Positions 42,309 through 53,534 are shown, counted from the stretch's first letter. The stretch is DNA of 64,000 nt from Solwaraspora sp. WMMD406 (GCF_029626025.1 NZ_JARUBF010000001.1:5364001-5428000), one strand, 5' to 3'. Numbers and translations are program-made. Notes: generated from the sequence alone by a model not told the origin.

Positions 42309-43535
42309 CTAGCCGTGCACGGTGAGCGCCGCAGCGACCGGCCCGGCGAGGTCGCCGGCGACCGGGACGGCCACCCCGGACAGGCCCAGCCAGCCCGCCA
42401 GCCGGATCAGCTCCTGCGCCAACGCCGACGCGGTCCGCCCCGGATCGGCGGCACCGTCCGGCGCTGCCCAGACCGCCGGGACCCGCAACACCCCCGCCTG
42501 GCGGTCGGCCTTGAGATCGACCAGCGCGGTCAACTGATCACCTTGCAGGAACGGCAGCACGTAGTAGCCGTACACCCGCTGGGGTGCCGGGACGTAGATC
42601 TCGATGCGGTACCGCAGGCCGAACAGCCGCTCGGTGCGGGCCCGCTCCCACACCAGTGGGTCGAAGGGGCTGACCAGCGTGTTGGCCCGGATCCAGCGCG
42701 GCAACCGCGCGGACGCGTGCAGGTAGGCCGGCTGGCGCCAGTGCTGCACCCGGACCGGCCGGAGCGCCCCTTCGGCGACCAGGTCGGCCACGACCGGGCG
42801 AACCGCTGCCGCCGGCAGCCGGAAGTAGTCCCGCAGCTCGGGTTCGGAAGCGACGCCCAGCGACCGGGCCGCGATCTCGACGAGTTCCCGGTACGCCTGC
42901 TCCGGGCTGGGCGTCGGCGCGGCCAGGACCGCTGGCGGCAGCACCCGCTCGGGCACGTCGTAGCACCGGGCGAACGAACTGGTCCGCCGGGCCGCGGTGA
43001 CCTCGCCAGACCAGAACAGGTACTCCAGGGCGGTCTTCACCGCCGACCAGTTCCAGCCCCAGTTGCCGGTCGGCCGGGGCACGTCCTGCTCGATCTCGGC
43101 GGCGGTCAGCGGCCCGTTGGCGCGGACCTCGTCGCGTACCCAGGCGACCAGGTCGGGTTGCTCGACGGCGATCCGACGCATCCCGCCCCAGGCGTCGCTG
43201 CGGGCCTGCGCCATCCGCCAGCGCAGTGCCGGGTGCCGATCGACCGGGATCAGCGACGCCTCGTGGCCCCAGTATTCGAACAGCTCCCGTGGCGCCTGAC
43301 TGGCGGCGCGGTCCAGCAGGGTCGTCGGATAGGGTCCGAGCCGGCTGTAGAGCGGCAGATAGTGGGCACGCCGCAGGACGTTGACCGAGTCGATCTGGAT
43401 CAACCCGACCCGGTCCAGAACCCGACGCAGGTGTCGTCGGGTCGGCACGCCGGTCGGCGCCGGGTCGGCGAAACCCTGGGCGGCCAGCGCGATCCGGCGG
43501 GCCTGGGCGAGGGAGAGACTGTCGAGGGCGGTCAT
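42309..43535 (-). CDS. YcaQ-like winged-helix DNA glycosylase family protein
   Basis: The 408-residue protein has the AlkZ/YcaQ-type HTH_42 pattern: LSLAQARRIALAAQG, GLIQIDSVNVLRRAHYLPLYSRLG, LFEYWGHEASLIP, and near the end SPFDPLVWERARTERLFG and RVYGYYVLPFLQGDQL. YcaQ and AlkZ relatives unhook DNA interstrand crosslinks. The specific lesion cannot be predicted, though the region is rich in repair genes. There is no ribosome site; TAGGTT ends 9 nt before the ATG. Confidence 0.88.
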   Translation of the reverse strand: MTALDSLSLAQARRIALAAQGFADPAPTGVPTRRHLRRVLDRVGLIQIDSVNVLRRAHYLPLYSRLGPYPTTLLDRAASQAPRELFEYWGHEASLIPVDRHPALRWRMAQARSDAWGGMRRIAVEQPDLVAWVRDEVRANGPLTAAEIEQDVPRPTGNWGWNWSAVKTALEYLFWSGEVTAARRTSSFARCYDVPERVLPPAVLAAPTPSPEQAYRELVEIAARSLGVASEPELRDYFRLPAAAVRPVVADLVAEGALRPVRVQHWRQPAYLHASARLPRWIRANTLVSPFDPLVWERARTERLFGLRYRIEIYVPAPQRVYGYYVLPFLQGDQLTALVDLKADRQAGVLRVPAVWAAPDGAADPGRTASALAQELIRLAGWLGLSGVAVPVAGDLAGPVAAALTVHG

Positions 43536-43657
43536 CGTCCACGAAACCTAATCCACGGGTACGACAGCACGGTACGACAGCACGCCGGACACGGCCGGAT
43601 CCCGACACCCGGCGCCGCACGCTGGACCCGCCGCGCCGCTACCGCTACAACGGTTCT

Positions 43658-44233
43658 GTGCGACAAATCAGGCAGGAGACACTGGAGGACGCCGAGGCGA
43701 TCGCCACCGTCCACGTCCGGGCCTGGCGGGCCGGATACGCCGGCCTCATCCCGGCGGACGTCCTCGACCGGCTCAACGTCGCCGCCTGGGCCCAGCGCCG
43801 CCGCGACACCGGTACCGCGGATCCGGACCACCCGTTCCGCACCGTCGTCGCCGTCCGGGACAACCGGATCGTCGGCTTCAGCACCTTCGGCCCCTACCGG
43901 ATCGATCAGGACCGCGACCAACTCGACCCGACGTACGGCGAGATCGTGACCATGTACGTCGACCCGGCTCACTGGGGCGACGGCGTCGGCCGGGAACTGC
44001 TCGCCGCGTCGGTCGCCGGTCTCGCCGCGCTGGGCTGGGGTCCGGTACGGCTGTGGGTGCTGGCGGGCAACCAGCGCGGCCGACGCTTCTACGAACGGGC
44101 CGGGCTGCGGCCGGACGGTGAACGCAGCGTCTACCAGGTCCCTCGGCTAGCGGGACAGGCTCCGGTCGACCTCACCGAGTTGCGGTACCAGGCCCGGCTC
44201 GACGGTGGCCGGCTCGTCGCCGAGCCCGGCTGA
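43658..44233 (+). CDS. GNAT family N-acetyltransferase
   Basis: The 191-residue protein has the GNAT fold: an N-terminal RQETLEDAEAIATVHVRAWRAGYAGLIP, acetyl-CoA motif A MYVDPAHWGDGVGRELLAA (Q/RxxGxG/A variant), and LWVLAGNQRGRRFYERAGL at the end. Substrate unknown. GTG 43658 is taken as the start; no clear ribosome site. The last 87 nt overlap the convergent GT87 gene. A second GNAT with a similar N-terminus lies at 45.5 kb on the other side of that gene. Confidence 0.85.
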   Translation: MRQIRQETLEDAEAIATVHVRAWRAGYAGLIPADVLDRLNVAAWAQRRRDTGTADPDHPFRTVVAVRDNRIVGFSTFGPYRIDQDRDQLDPTYGEIVTMYVDPAHWGDGVGRELLAASVAGLAALGWGPVRLWVLAGNQRGRRFYERAGLRPDGERSVYQVPRLAGQAPVDLTELRYQARLDGGRLVAEPG

Positions 44234-45469
44234 GCCGAGCCGGGCCGACCGCGCGGCCAGCGGCCACCGGCCCGCGCCGGGCAGCCGCCGGACCGGTAGC
44301 GCGAGAAGCAGCGCGAGGCTCACCCAGACGTACGCGTTGGCGCCCAGGAACCCCAGCGGGCCGCTGGCGTCGGAGTTACGCCACAGCCAGACCAGTCGGC
44401 TGATCAGCACCAGGTAACCGACCGTGGCGAAGCCGAGCAGCAACCGTCGCCGGCGGCTACCCGACGCGGCGGCCAGCCCGCTGTCGACCAGCAGGATCAG
44501 CCCGGGAATCAGCCAGACCAGGTGGTGTACCCAGGTCACCGGGCTGACCAGACAGCCCACCACGGCGGTCAGCGCCAACCCGGTGGTCTCGTCCCCGGTG
44601 GCCACGGCGGCCCTGGCCCGCCACGCCCACCAGGCGAGAACGGCGAGCACCAGGAGAAGCCAGGCCACCGTGCTGGGGTGCAGCGGATCCAGCCGGGCCA
44701 CGACGCCGCGCAGCGACTGGTTGGAGACGAAGTCCAGCGAACCCACCCGGTCGGTGTTCCACAACGCCTGGGTCCAGAACTCCCGCGACGCGTCCGGCGC
44801 GACCGCGGCGGCGAACAGGGTCGCCACGGCAGCCGTGGCGGCGGCGGTGACCGCCGCCCGGAAGCGTCGGGTGACCAGCAGATAGACGATGAAGATGCCC
44901 GGGGTCAGTTTGATCGCCGTGGCCAGGCCGACGCCGACCCCGGCGAACCGCTTCCACCGCGCCGGCACCGGCGACCGGGCCGCGACCAGCCACAACAGGT
45001 CCGCCGCCACCAAGACCAGCAGCACGGTGTTGACCTGGCCGAAGTTGACCGTCTCGCGCATCGGCTCGTACGCGGCGACCAGGCAGGCGGCAACCCCGAA
45101 GGCGAACCAGCGGGTCCAGCCTTCCCGGCGGGCGACCGGATCGACCAGCCACCACAGGACCAGCGCACTGGTGAGCACGGCGAGCGTCACGCTCACCACA
45201 ATCGCGCCGTGCCAGGGCAGAAACGCCATCGGCGCCATGGTCAGCGCCGCGAACGGCGGATAGGTGAAGCCGTACTGGCTGAACGGCTTCATGTGATCGT
45301 AGAGTTCGCCGTCGGCCCGCACCCAGTGCCACATCGCGCCGTAGTAGACCTTGAGGTCGAAGAAGCCGTGCCGTTCGGCGGCGACGGCGAGGAACCCGGC
45401 GACGACCACCGCCAAGCCGACCAGGACGGCCACCTGCCGGCCGGTACGCCCGGCGGCCCGCTGCGGCAT
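44147..45469 (-). CDS. GT87-family mannosyltransferase-like membrane protein
   Basis: The 440-residue polytopic protein has an early FFDLKVYYGAMWHWVRADGELYDH (acidic catalytic loop after helix 1), QYGFTYPPFAALTMAP, NFGQVNTVLLVLVAADL and TAIKLTPGIFIVYLL, all typical of GT87/DUF2029 polyprenyl-phosphomannose-dependent mannosyltransferases such as PimE. Its substrate is probably an envelope glycolipid, by family. ATG 45469 follows AAGGGGGCGGGC, a good ribosome site; an upstream ATG at 45502 would overlap the divergent GNAT start. Confidence 0.85.
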   Translation of the reverse strand: MPQRAAGRTGRQVAVLVGLAVVVAGFLAVAAERHGFFDLKVYYGAMWHWVRADGELYDHMKPFSQYGFTYPPFAALTMAPMAFLPWHGAIVVSVTLAVLTSALVLWWLVDPVARREGWTRWFAFGVAACLVAAYEPMRETVNFGQVNTVLLVLVAADLLWLVAARSPVPARWKRFAGVGVGLATAIKLTPGIFIVYLLVTRRFRAAVTAAATAAVATLFAAAVAPDASREFWTQALWNTDRVGSLDFVSNQSLRGVVARLDPLHPSTVAWLLLVLAVLAWWAWRARAAVATGDETTGLALTAVVGCLVSPVTWVHHLVWLIPGLILLVDSGLAAASGSRRRRLLLGFATVGYLVLISRLVWLWRNSDASGPLGFLGANAYVWVSLALLLALPVRRLPGAGRWPLAARSARLGSAGLGDEPATVEPGLVPQLGEVDRSLSR

Positions 45470-45500
45470 GCCCGCCCCCTTGTCCGTACGCTGACCAGTC

Positions 45501-46070
45501 ATGGCGCTCGGATATGTCCGTCCTGCCCGTACGGGCGACGCTGCGGAGATCGCCCGCATCCAGCTCAGCACCTGGCGGACCGCCTACCGGCGGCTGCTGC
45601 CCCGGCAGGTGCTGGATCAGCTGGACGAGGCGTGGCTGGCCGAGCGGTGGAACGCCGCCGTCACCAGCCCGCCATCGGACCGGCACCGGGTGCTGGTCGC
45701 CGTCGAGCAGGCCGAACAATCGTATCTGGTCGGCTTCATCGCCTCCGGTCCACCCGACGAACAGGCGCTCGCTCCGGACGAGAGCCAGGCCGCCTGGGGC
45801 GATCGGGTCGCCGCGGTGACCGACCTGCTGGTCGAGCCGCGCTGGGGTCGCCGGGGCCACGGCAGCCGGCTGCTCGCCGCCGCCGTCGACCTGTGGCGCA
45901 CCGACGGCTTCGACACCGCCGTGGCCTGGGCCTACGAGGGCGACCCGGCGACCCGGAAGTTCCTCGGCTCGGCGGGGTGGGAGCCCGACGGCGCGACCCG
46001 CGCGCTGGATGTGTCCGACCTGCTCGTCGAACAGCTACGGCTGCACGTCGCGATCCCGCCCGCCGACTGA
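45501..46070 (+). CDS. GNAT family N-acetyltransferase
   Basis: The 189-residue protein has VRPARTGDAAEIARIQLSTWRTAYRRLLP, the acetyl-CoA loop LLVEPRWGRRGHGSRLLAAA, and an AWAYEGDPATRKFLGSAGW tail motif. Substrate unknown. The ATG has no Shine-Dalgarno; TACGCT (45487-45492) ends 8 nt before it, consistent with a leaderless transcript. The GT87 gene starts 31 nt away in the opposite direction. The final codons are the first unit of a 19-bp tandem repeat. Confidence 0.83.
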   Translation: MALGYVRPARTGDAAEIARIQLSTWRTAYRRLLPRQVLDQLDEAWLAERWNAAVTSPPSDRHRVLVAVEQAEQSYLVGFIASGPPDEQALAPDESQAAWGDRVAAVTDLLVEPRWGRRGHGSRLLAAAVDLWRTDGFDTAVAWAYEGDPATRKFLGSAGWEPDGATRALDVSDLLVEQLRLHVAIPPAD

Positions 46071-46194
46071 GGCACCCACCGCCGACTGCTGCATCCACCG
46101 CCGACTGCTGCATCCACCGCCGACTGCTGCATCCACCGCCGACTGCTGCATCCACCGCCGACCGAGATACCCAACGCAGGCTGAGCCACCCACC
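46062..46194. repeat. 19-bp minisatellite beginning in the GNAT stop region
   Basis: Unit gccgactgctgcatccacc is repeated four times perfectly (46081-46156). A variant first unit (46062-46080) contains the GNAT TGA, and two degenerate units follow to 46194. The array fills most of the gap between the convergent GNAT and dapB genes. There are no spacers, so it is not a CRISPR array. Confidence 0.92.
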
Positions 46195-46230
46195 GCTGAC
46201 CGCCTGGGCGGCCGAGGCAGGGACTCGCCG

Positions 46231-47034
<804 letters not shown>

Positions 47035-47037
<3 letters not shown>

Positions 47038-48420
47038 TCCCACCGGCTGTCGGACGATAGGTCCCACCGGTCGTCGGACGGTCAGCGCGGCGGACTCCAC
47101 CGGCCCGATCACCGCCAGCGACATCGGCCGGGTGAGCAGGTCGGCCGCGACGGCGTCGACCTCCGCACGGGTGACCGCCGCCACCCGGGCCAGCAACTGG
47201 TCGACGGTCAACTGACCACCGTGGAGCAGTTCACCCTTGGCCAGCCGTCCCATCCGCGATCCGGTGTCCTCCAAGCCCAACACGTACCCCCCGCGACTCA
47301 TCCCCTTGCCCCGGGCCAGCTCGTCGGCGGTGACGCCGTCGCGGGCGATCGCGGCCAGCTCGGACCGGACCAGTTCCAGCACCTCGTCGACCTTGCCCGG
47401 GGCGCATCCGGCGTAGACGGCGAACGCCCCACCGTCGGCGTACTGGCTGGCGTAGGAGTAGACCGAGTAGGCCAGCCCTCGCCGCTCCCGGATCTCCTGG
47501 AACAGCCGGCTGGACATGCCGCCGCCGAGCACGTTGTTGAGCACCCCGAGAGCGAACCGGCGGTCGTCGCGCCGGCTGATTCCCGCCCCGCCCACCACCA
47601 GGTGGGCCTGTTCGGTCTCCTTGTGTCGCAGGACGACCTTCGGCGGCCGGGGCCGCACCGCCGGGGTGTCCGGGCGCACCGGCGCCGGACGTCCGGGGGT
47701 GTCGGGGTCCAAAGGGCTGCCCCGCAGCGCCTGGCTGATCTGCCGCACCACCCGACGATGGTCCAGGTTGCCGGCGGCGGCGATCACCATCGACCCCGGC
47801 GTGTAGCGGCGCCGGTAGAAGTCGTGAATCTGCCGGCGGGTGAGCGCGGAGATCGTGGCCTCGGTGCCGGAGATCAACCGGCCGAGCGGATGCGGCCCGA
47901 ACACGGCCGAGGCGAGCAGGTCGTGCACCTCGTCGTCCGGCTCGTCGTCGTGCATCGCGATCTCTTCGAGGATCACGCCGCGCTCGGTTTCCACGTCGGC
48001 CGGGTCGATCACCGAGTTCGCCACCAGGTCGCACATCACGTCGATGGCCATCGGCAGGTCGTCGTCGAGCACCCGGGCGTAGTAGCAGGTGTACTCCTTG
48101 GCGGTGAAGGCGTTGGTCTCGCCGCCGACCGCCTCGATCGCCGAGGAGATCTCCCAGGCGGTACGCCGCCGGGTGCCCTTGAACAGCAGGTGTTCCAGGA
48201 AATGCGACGCACCGGAGCGGGCCGGGGTCTCGTCGCGGGAGCCGACGCCGACCCACACTCCGAAGGAGACGCTGCGCACTCCGGGAATCGCTTCGGTGAT
48301 CACCCGCAGCCCGTTGGGCAGCACGGTACGGCGTACCGCGCCGCCCAACGGGTCAGCGGTGAGTGTCCGGGTGACCGGCCGGGCCGGAGCCCGGTCGGCC
48401 GCCCGATCGGTCCGTGCCAC
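47035..48420 (-). CDS. pepR: M16-family zinc protease (PepR-like)
   Basis: The 461-residue insulinase-family protein has the inverted zinc motif HFLEH (H73-x2-E76-H77) in GASHFLEHLLFKGT, with the distal Glu in ETERGVILEEIAMHDDE. The second M16 domain contains GLAYSVYSYASQYADGG, the R/Y pair of the family. It corresponds to Rv2782c beside PNPase. GTG 48420 lies 13 nt past the pnp stop. Its in vivo substrate is unknown, and its mitochondrial relatives are processing peptidases. Confidence 0.92.
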
Positions 48421-48433
48421 GGCGGTCAGCCGG

Positions 48434-50791
48434 TCAGCTGTGGCGGTTACGGCGCCGCCGCTGCTCGCCCCCACCGTCGCCGTCGCCCCGGCTGGGTCCG
48501 CGCTCGCCGCGCTCCCGGTCACCCCGGTCACGGGGGCCACGGTCGGCCCGGTCCCGGCTGGCCGGGCGCTCCCCGGCACCGTCGCCGTCGACCGCCGCCG
48601 GCGGTTCCGCGCCTTCCGGGCGTACCTTGTCCAGGTAGATCTTGCCTCGGGCGTCGATGTCGGCGATCTGGACCTCGACCTTGTCGCCGACGTTGAGGTA
48701 GTCCTCGACCCGCTCGACCCGCTTGCCGTCGCCGACCTTGGAGATGTGCAGCAGGCCGTCGCGGCCGGGCAGCAGTGAGACGAACGCGCCGAAGGCGGCC
48801 GTCTTGACCACCGTGCCGAGGAACTTGTCGCCGATCTTCGGCAGGGTGGGGTTGGCGATCGCGTTGATCCGCTCGACGGCGGCTTCCGCAGCCGGCCCGT
48901 TGGTGGCACCGACGTAGATGGTGCCGTCGTCCTCGATCGAGATGTCCGCGCCGGTCTCGTCCTGGATCGCGTTGATCGTCTGGCCCTTCGGCCCGATCAC
49001 CATGCCGATCTTGTCGACCGGGATCTTCACCGTGGTGACCCGGGGCGCGTGCTCGGACATGGCGGCCGGTGCCTCGATCGCCTGCCGCATCACGTCCAGG
49101 ATGGTCATCCGGGCCTCGCGGGCCTGCTGCAGGGCGCCCGCCAGCACGTCCGACGGGATTCCGTCGAGCTTGGTGTCCAACTGCAGGGCGGTGACGAACT
49201 CCGGCGTACCGGCGACCTTGAAGTCCATGTCGCCGAAGGCGTCCTCGGCGCCGAGAATGTCGGTCAACGTGACGTAGCGGGTCTGCCCGTCGACCGTGTC
49301 GGAGATCAGCCCCATGGCGATGCCGGCCACCGGGGCTTTCAGCGGGACGCCGGCGGACAGCAGCGACAGGGTCGACGCGCAGACCGAACCCATGCTCGTC
49401 GAACCGTTGGAGCCGAGCGCCTCGGAGACCTGACGGATCGCGTACGGGAATTCCTCCCGCGACGGCAGCACCGGCACCAGGGCCCGCTCGGCCAGCGCGC
49501 CGTGGCCGATCTCGCGCCGCTTGGGCGAGCCGACCCGGCCGGTCTCACCGGTGGAGTACGGCGGGAAGTTGTAGTTGTGCATGTAGCGCTTGGACTTCTC
49601 CGGCGACAGGGTGTCCAGGGTCTGTTCCAGCCGGAGCATGTTGAGCGTGCTGACCCCCAGGATCTGGGTCTCGCCCCGCTCGAACAACGCCGAGCCGTGC
49701 ACCCGGGGCAGGACGCCGATCTCGGCGATCAGCGGCCGGATGTCGCGCGGCCCGCGACCGTCGATGCGGACCTGTTCGCGGAGCACCCGGGCCCGGACCT
49801 CGGCCTTGGTCAGCGAGCGGAACGCGGCGGAAATCTCCTTCTCGCGGCCGTCGAACTGCTCGACGAGTTGGCCGGCGACCTTGTCCTTGATCCGGTCGAG
49901 GGCGTCCTCCCGCTCCGCCTTGGAAGCGATCTTGAGCGCCTCGGCGACCTCGTCACGGCCCGCCGCGGCGACCGCGTCGTAGACGTCGTCGCCGTAGTCG
50001 AGGAAGACCGGGAAGTCGGCGACCGGCTTGGCGGCCACCGCCGCCAGTTCGCTCTGTGCCCGGCACAGCTCGCGGATGGTCGGCTTGGCGGCTTCCAGTC
50101 CGCTCGCCACGACCTCCTCGGTCGGGGCGGTCGCGCCGGCCGCGATCAGACCGACCGCGTGCGGAGTGGCCTCGGCCTCGACCATCATGATCGCGACGTC
50201 GCCGTCGGGCAGGGTACGGCCGGCGACCACCATGTCGAAGGTGGCCCGGGCCAGCTCCTCCAGGGTCGGGAAGGCGACCCACTCGCCGTCGACGTGGGCG
50301 ATCCGGGTGGCCCCGATCGGGCCGGAGAACGGCAGGCCGGACAGCTTGGTCGACATCGAGGCCGCGTTGATCGCGATCACGTCGTACGGGTGAGCCGGGT
50401 CCAGGGCCAGGACGGTGGCCACCACCTGCACCTCGTTACGCAGGCCCTTGGCGAACGACGGACGCAACGGACGGTCGGTCAGCCGGCAGGTCAGGATCGC
50501 CTCTTCGCTGGGGCGGCCCTCGCGACGGAAGAACGAGCCGGGAATCCGCCCGGCGGCGTACATCCGCTCCTCGACGTCGACGGTGAGCGGGAAGAAGTCG
50601 AAGTGTTCCCGGGGTTGCTTGCTCGCCGTGGTGGCGGAGAGCACCACGGTGTCGCCCAGTTGGGCGATGACCGAGCCGGCGGCCTGGCGGGCCAGCCGCC
50701 CGGTGGCGAAGGTGACCTCACGGGTGCCGAAGGACCCGTTGGCGATCACTGCGGTGCTGCGCTCGGCGCCGAGAGTGTTCTGGTCGGTCAT
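48434..50791 (-). CDS. pnp: Polyribonucleotide nucleotidyltransferase (PNPase)
   Basis: The 785-residue protein contains two RNase PH domains ([35 protein letters not shown], and [24 protein letters not shown] with the phosphate-binding loop), a KH domain ([13 protein letters not shown]) and an S1 domain ([27 protein letters not shown]). A 70-residue Arg/Gly/Asp-rich tail ends RRRRNRHS. It degrades RNA 3'-5' and can make tails; in streptomycetes it is also a (p)ppGpp-sensitive GpsI enzyme. ATG 50791 is preceded by AAGGAG 12 nt away. It follows rpsO as in most bacteria. Confidence 0.95.
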   Translation of the reverse strand: MTDQNTLGAERSTAVIANGSFGTREVTFATGRLARQAAGSVIAQLGDTVVLSATTASKQPREHFDFFPLTVDVEERMYAAGRIPGSFFRREGRPSEEAILTCRLTDRPLRPSFAKGLRNEVQVVATVLALDPAHPYDVIAINAASMSTKLSGLPFSGPIGATRIAHVDGEWVAFPTLEELARATFDMVVAGRTLPDGDVAIMMVEAEATPHAVGLIAAGATAPTEEVVASGLEAAKPTIRELCRAQSELAAVAAKPVADFPVFLDYGDDVYDAVAAAGRDEVAEALKIASKAEREDALDRIKDKVAGQLVEQFDGREKEISAAFRSLTKAEVRARVLREQVRIDGRGPRDIRPLIAEIGVLPRVHGSALFERGETQILGVSTLNMLRLEQTLDTLSPEKSKRYMHNYNFPPYSTGETGRVGSPKRREIGHGALAERALVPVLPSREEFPYAIRQVSEALGSNGSTSMGSVCASTLSLLSAGVPLKAPVAGIAMGLISDTVDGQTRYVTLTDILGAEDAFGDMDFKVAGTPEFVTALQLDTKLDGIPSDVLAGALQQAREARMTILDVMRQAIEAPAAMSEHAPRVTTVKIPVDKIGMVIGPKGQTINAIQDETGADISIEDDGTIYVGATNGPAAEAAVERINAIANPTLPKIGDKFLGTVVKTAAFGAFVSLLPGRDGLLHISKVGDGKRVERVEDYLNVGDKVEVQIADIDARGKIYLDKVRPEGAEPPAAVDGDGAGERPASRDRADRGPRDRGDRERGERGPSRGDGDGGGEQRRRRNRHS

Positions 50792-50877
50792 GGTGATGTC
50801 GCGCTCCTTTACGCGTCGTGGGCCCACGACCTCGGGGAGCTGTCCAGCCGGCCGGTCATCGATCGAAGCGCCCGGGG

Positions 50878-51014
50878 GAGCCGGCTGATACGCCGGCTGG
50901 CCCGGGGGCCACTACCGAGGACCGGTACGCTGACCGGCTCCCTTTCGAAGGGGGGGTCGTGGTGGCCCGGGTGTCGGGTGGTGGTGCGGCGGGTCGCGGC
51001 CGTCGGCCCCGACC
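50878..51014 (-). terminator. rpsO-pnp intergenic hairpins
   Basis: On the minus strand the first hairpin after rpsO has a GGGTCG/CGACCC stem plus GGCC/GGCC with one mismatch (50990-51014), 11 nt past the rpsO stop. A 5-bp CCCTT/AAGGG hairpin (50939-50951) and a 7-bp AGCCGGC/GCCGGCT hairpin (50878-50897) follow. No T runs follow them. They could be an rpsO terminator or attenuator, and RNase III-type processing sites, ahead of pnp. Confidence 0.5.
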
Positions 51015-51024
51015 CGCCGTTACG

Positions 51025-51294
51025 TCACCGCCGCAGGCCGAGTCGCTCGATCAGCGACCGGTAGCGGTTGATGTCCTTCTTCTGCATGTAGTTGAGCAAC
51101 CGGCGTCGCCGGCCGACCAGCAGGAGCAGACCACGACGGCTGTGGTGGTCGTGCTTGTGGACCTTGAGGTGGCCGGTGAGGTCGGCGATCCGCTTGGTGA
51201 GCACGGCCACCTGGACCTCGGGTGAACCCGTGTCCGCCTCGGCGGTCGCGTACTCCTCGCGGATCTTGCGCTTGGCTTCCTGATCGAGCGCCAT
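51025..51294 (-). CDS. rpsO: 30S ribosomal protein S15
   Basis: The 89-residue protein matches S15 end to end: [57 protein letters not shown] and [18 protein letters not shown]. It binds 16S rRNA and bridges to the 50S subunit. AGGGAG 4 nt before ATG 51294 is a strong ribosome site, so the longer open frame upstream is not used. Confidence 0.97.
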   Translation of the reverse strand: MALDQEAKRKIREEYATAEADTGSPEVQVAVLTKRIADLTGHLKVHKHDHHSRRGLLLLVGRRRRLLNYMQKKDINRYRSLIERLGLRR

Positions 51295-51517
51295 TGTCTC
51301 CCTGATCTGTGTGGGGGTCGTCCCTCGCCTCGCACCCGCGGCGTCGTGCAGGCACGCGAGACGAACCGTCGGTGCTCCGACGTCGCCGTTCAGGTTACCA
51401 GCCGGTCGCGGGACGCGGCCGGAAGGCCACGGCGCGCGTCGGGCCGAGCGTCGGCGCGGCGCGGCGGTGCCACGCATCGGGGCCACCCTGAGCAGAGACA
51501 GCGACCAGGTTCGGCGG

Positions 51518-52477
51518 TCAGGCGTCCAGGACGGCACGGACCTGCGCCACGTCCTCGTTCATCTGGGCGACCAGCGGGGCGACGCCGTCGTATCGTCTGG
51601 TCTCCCGCAGCCTGGCGACGAAGTCGATCGCCACCTGTTCACCGTAGATGTCGCCGTCGAAGTCAAGGATGAACGCCTCCACCCGGCGGTCCCGCCCGGC
51701 GAAGGTCGGGTTGGTGCCGATCGACGCGGCGGCGGGCAGCCCCGGCCCTCCCCCACTGAGCCCGTCGGGCCGCACCGGGCCGTCCGAGCGGACCAGCCGG
51801 GCGGCGTAGATCCCGTCCGCCGGCACCGCCGCGTAGCGGGGGGTGAGCAGGTTCGCGGTCGGGAAGCCGATCTCCCGGCCCCGCCGGTCGCCGCGTACCA
51901 CCACCCCTTCCAGCCGGTGCGGGCGGCCGAGAGCCGCCGTCGCGGCCGTCACGTCGCCCGCGTCGATACATGACCGGATGTACGTCGAGGAGAAGACCGT
52001 CCCGTCGTCGGAGACCAGGCCAGCGCCTTCGACGGCGAAGCCGAAGGTCCGCCCGAGGCGCTCCAGCAGCGCCACGTCGCCGGTGGCCCGGTGGCCGAAC
52101 CGGAAGTTCTCCCCGACCACCACAAGGGCGGCATGCAGATGCTCGACCAGCAGATCGTGCACGAACTGCTCCGGGGTGAGCCGGGAGAACTCGGCGGTGA
52201 ACGGAAGGACGCAGAGCGCGTCGACGCCCAGCGACTCGATCAGCTCGGCCTTGCGCGCCGGTCCGGTGAGTACGGCGGGGTGGCTGCCGGGGCGGACCAC
52301 CTCCGCCGGATGTGGGTCGAAGGTCACCACCACCGATTGGATACCGAGGTCACGGGCGCGTTTGACCGCGTGGCCGATGATCGACTGGTGTCCTCGGTGG
52401 ATGCCGTCGAACACGCCGATCGTGACCACTGATCGGCCCCAACCGCCGGCCTCCTGCACTCCCCGCCACCGCTGCAT
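51518..52477 (-). CDS. ribF: Bifunctional riboflavin kinase/FAD synthetase
   Basis: The 319-residue protein has the FAD-synthetase nucleotidyltransferase domain ([41 protein letters not shown]) and the riboflavin-kinase domain ([36 protein letters not shown]). It converts riboflavin to FMN and FAD. GGGAGG 4 nt before ATG 52477 fixes the start. It lies 68 nt after truB on the same strand. Confidence 0.95.
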   Translation of the reverse strand: MQRWRGVQEAGGWGRSVVTIGVFDGIHRGHQSIIGHAVKRARDLGIQSVVVTFDPHPAEVVRPGSHPAVLTGPARKAELIESLGVDALCVLPFTAEFSRLTPEQFVHDLLVEHLHAALVVVGENFRFGHRATGDVALLERLGRTFGFAVEGAGLVSDDGTVFSSTYIRSCIDAGDVTAATAALGRPHRLEGVVVRGDRRGREIGFPTANLLTPRYAAVPADGIYAARLVRSDGPVRPDGLSGGGPGLPAAASIGTNPTFAGRDRRVEAFILDFDGDIYGEQVAIDFVARLRETRRYDGVAPLVAQMNEDVAQVRAVLDA

Positions 52478-52545
52478 CACGCCTCCCGCCTGTACCGCCA
52501 GGATCGCACCCGGCCCGCCCGGTTTCGCGGCCGGGGTCGATGTTG

Positions 52546-53430
52546 TCACGCCGGGGCGAGCACGATCTCGGCCCGGGCCCGACCGTCGCGTTCGGAGACC
52601 ACCGCGAGCAGCGTCCCGTCCGGGGCGAACACGGCGTACGGCCCGGATCGGCCGACCGGTGCCAGCGGACCGCCGTGCGACAGCACCCGGGCCTCGTCGG
52701 CGTCGACCTCGCGGCGGGGCAGGAACCGGTCGGCCGCGGCCTCCATCGGCAGCCGCACCACCTCCGGCGACTGCTCCTCCAGCTGCGCCAGGGTGCGCGC
52801 CTCGGCGATGGTGAAACCGCCGACCGCGGTGCGGCGCAGCGCGGTCAGGTGGCCACCGACTCCGAGCGCGGCACCGAGGTCGCGGGCGATCGCCCGGATG
52901 TAGGTTCCCGAGGAGCAGCTGACCTCGACCTCGACGTCGAGGGTCTCGCCGACGAGTGGGTGGATGGTGGTCGCCTCCAGCCGGGACACCGTCACCCGGC
53001 GGGCGGCGAGCGTGACCTCCTCGCCGGCGCGGACCCGTCGGTACGCCCGCTGGCCGTCGATCTTGATGGCGCTGACCGCACTCGGGACCTGTTCGATGTC
53101 ACCGGTCAGGCGGGCGAGCCCGGCCCGGATCCGCGCCTCGGTCAGCCCGACGGCCGGGGTACGGGCGGTCACCTCGCCTTCGGCGTCGTCGGTCACCGTC
53201 GTCTCGCCGAGCCGGATGGTCGCGGTGTAGTCCTTGGCGGCGCCGATGACGTAGGTGAGCAGTCTGGTGGCCCGGTTGACCGCCACGACCAGGACCCCGG
53301 TCGCCATCGGGTCGAGCGTGCCACCGTGCCCGACCCGGCGGGTTCGGGCCAACCGTCGGACGCGGGCCACCACGTCGTGCGACGTCAGACCGGCGGGCTT
53401 GTCGACCACGATCAGTCCGTGCGTGCTCAC
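52546..53430 (-). CDS. truB: tRNA pseudouridine(55) synthase TruB
   Basis: The 294-residue protein has VDKPAGLTSHDVV, the catalytic GGTLDPMATGVL (D40), and GETTVTDDAEGEV followed by SAIKIDGQRAYRRVRAGE. The C-terminal PUA-like segment is short. It makes pseudouridine 55 in tRNAs. I prefer GTG 53430; a TTG at 53439 adds three residues. The ribosome site is poor (AGG about 10 nt upstream). Confidence 0.95.
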   Translation of the reverse strand: MSTHGLIVVDKPAGLTSHDVVARVRRLARTRRVGHGGTLDPMATGVLVVAVNRATRLLTYVIGAAKDYTATIRLGETTVTDDAEGEVTARTPAVGLTEARIRAGLARLTGDIEQVPSAVSAIKIDGQRAYRRVRAGEEVTLAARRVTVSRLEATTIHPLVGETLDVEVEVSCSSGTYIRAIARDLGAALGVGGHLTALRRTAVGGFTIAEARTLAQLEEQSPEVVRLPMEAAADRFLPRREVDADEARVLSHGGPLAPVGRSGPYAVFAPDGTLLAVVSERDGRARAEIVLAPA

Positions 53431-53534
53431 GACGGTCAAGCCTGCCAGACGCGCCGGCCGTCACGATGATCAGGTCCGGTCCTGCCCGCCATGGCAAGCC
53501 TGACCAGGGGTGAGCCTGACCGGTGGGACGTTGG

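Noticed and set aside
46062-46194. Possible CRISPR array
   Set aside because: The 19-bp units are directly adjacent with no spacers and there are no cas genes nearby.
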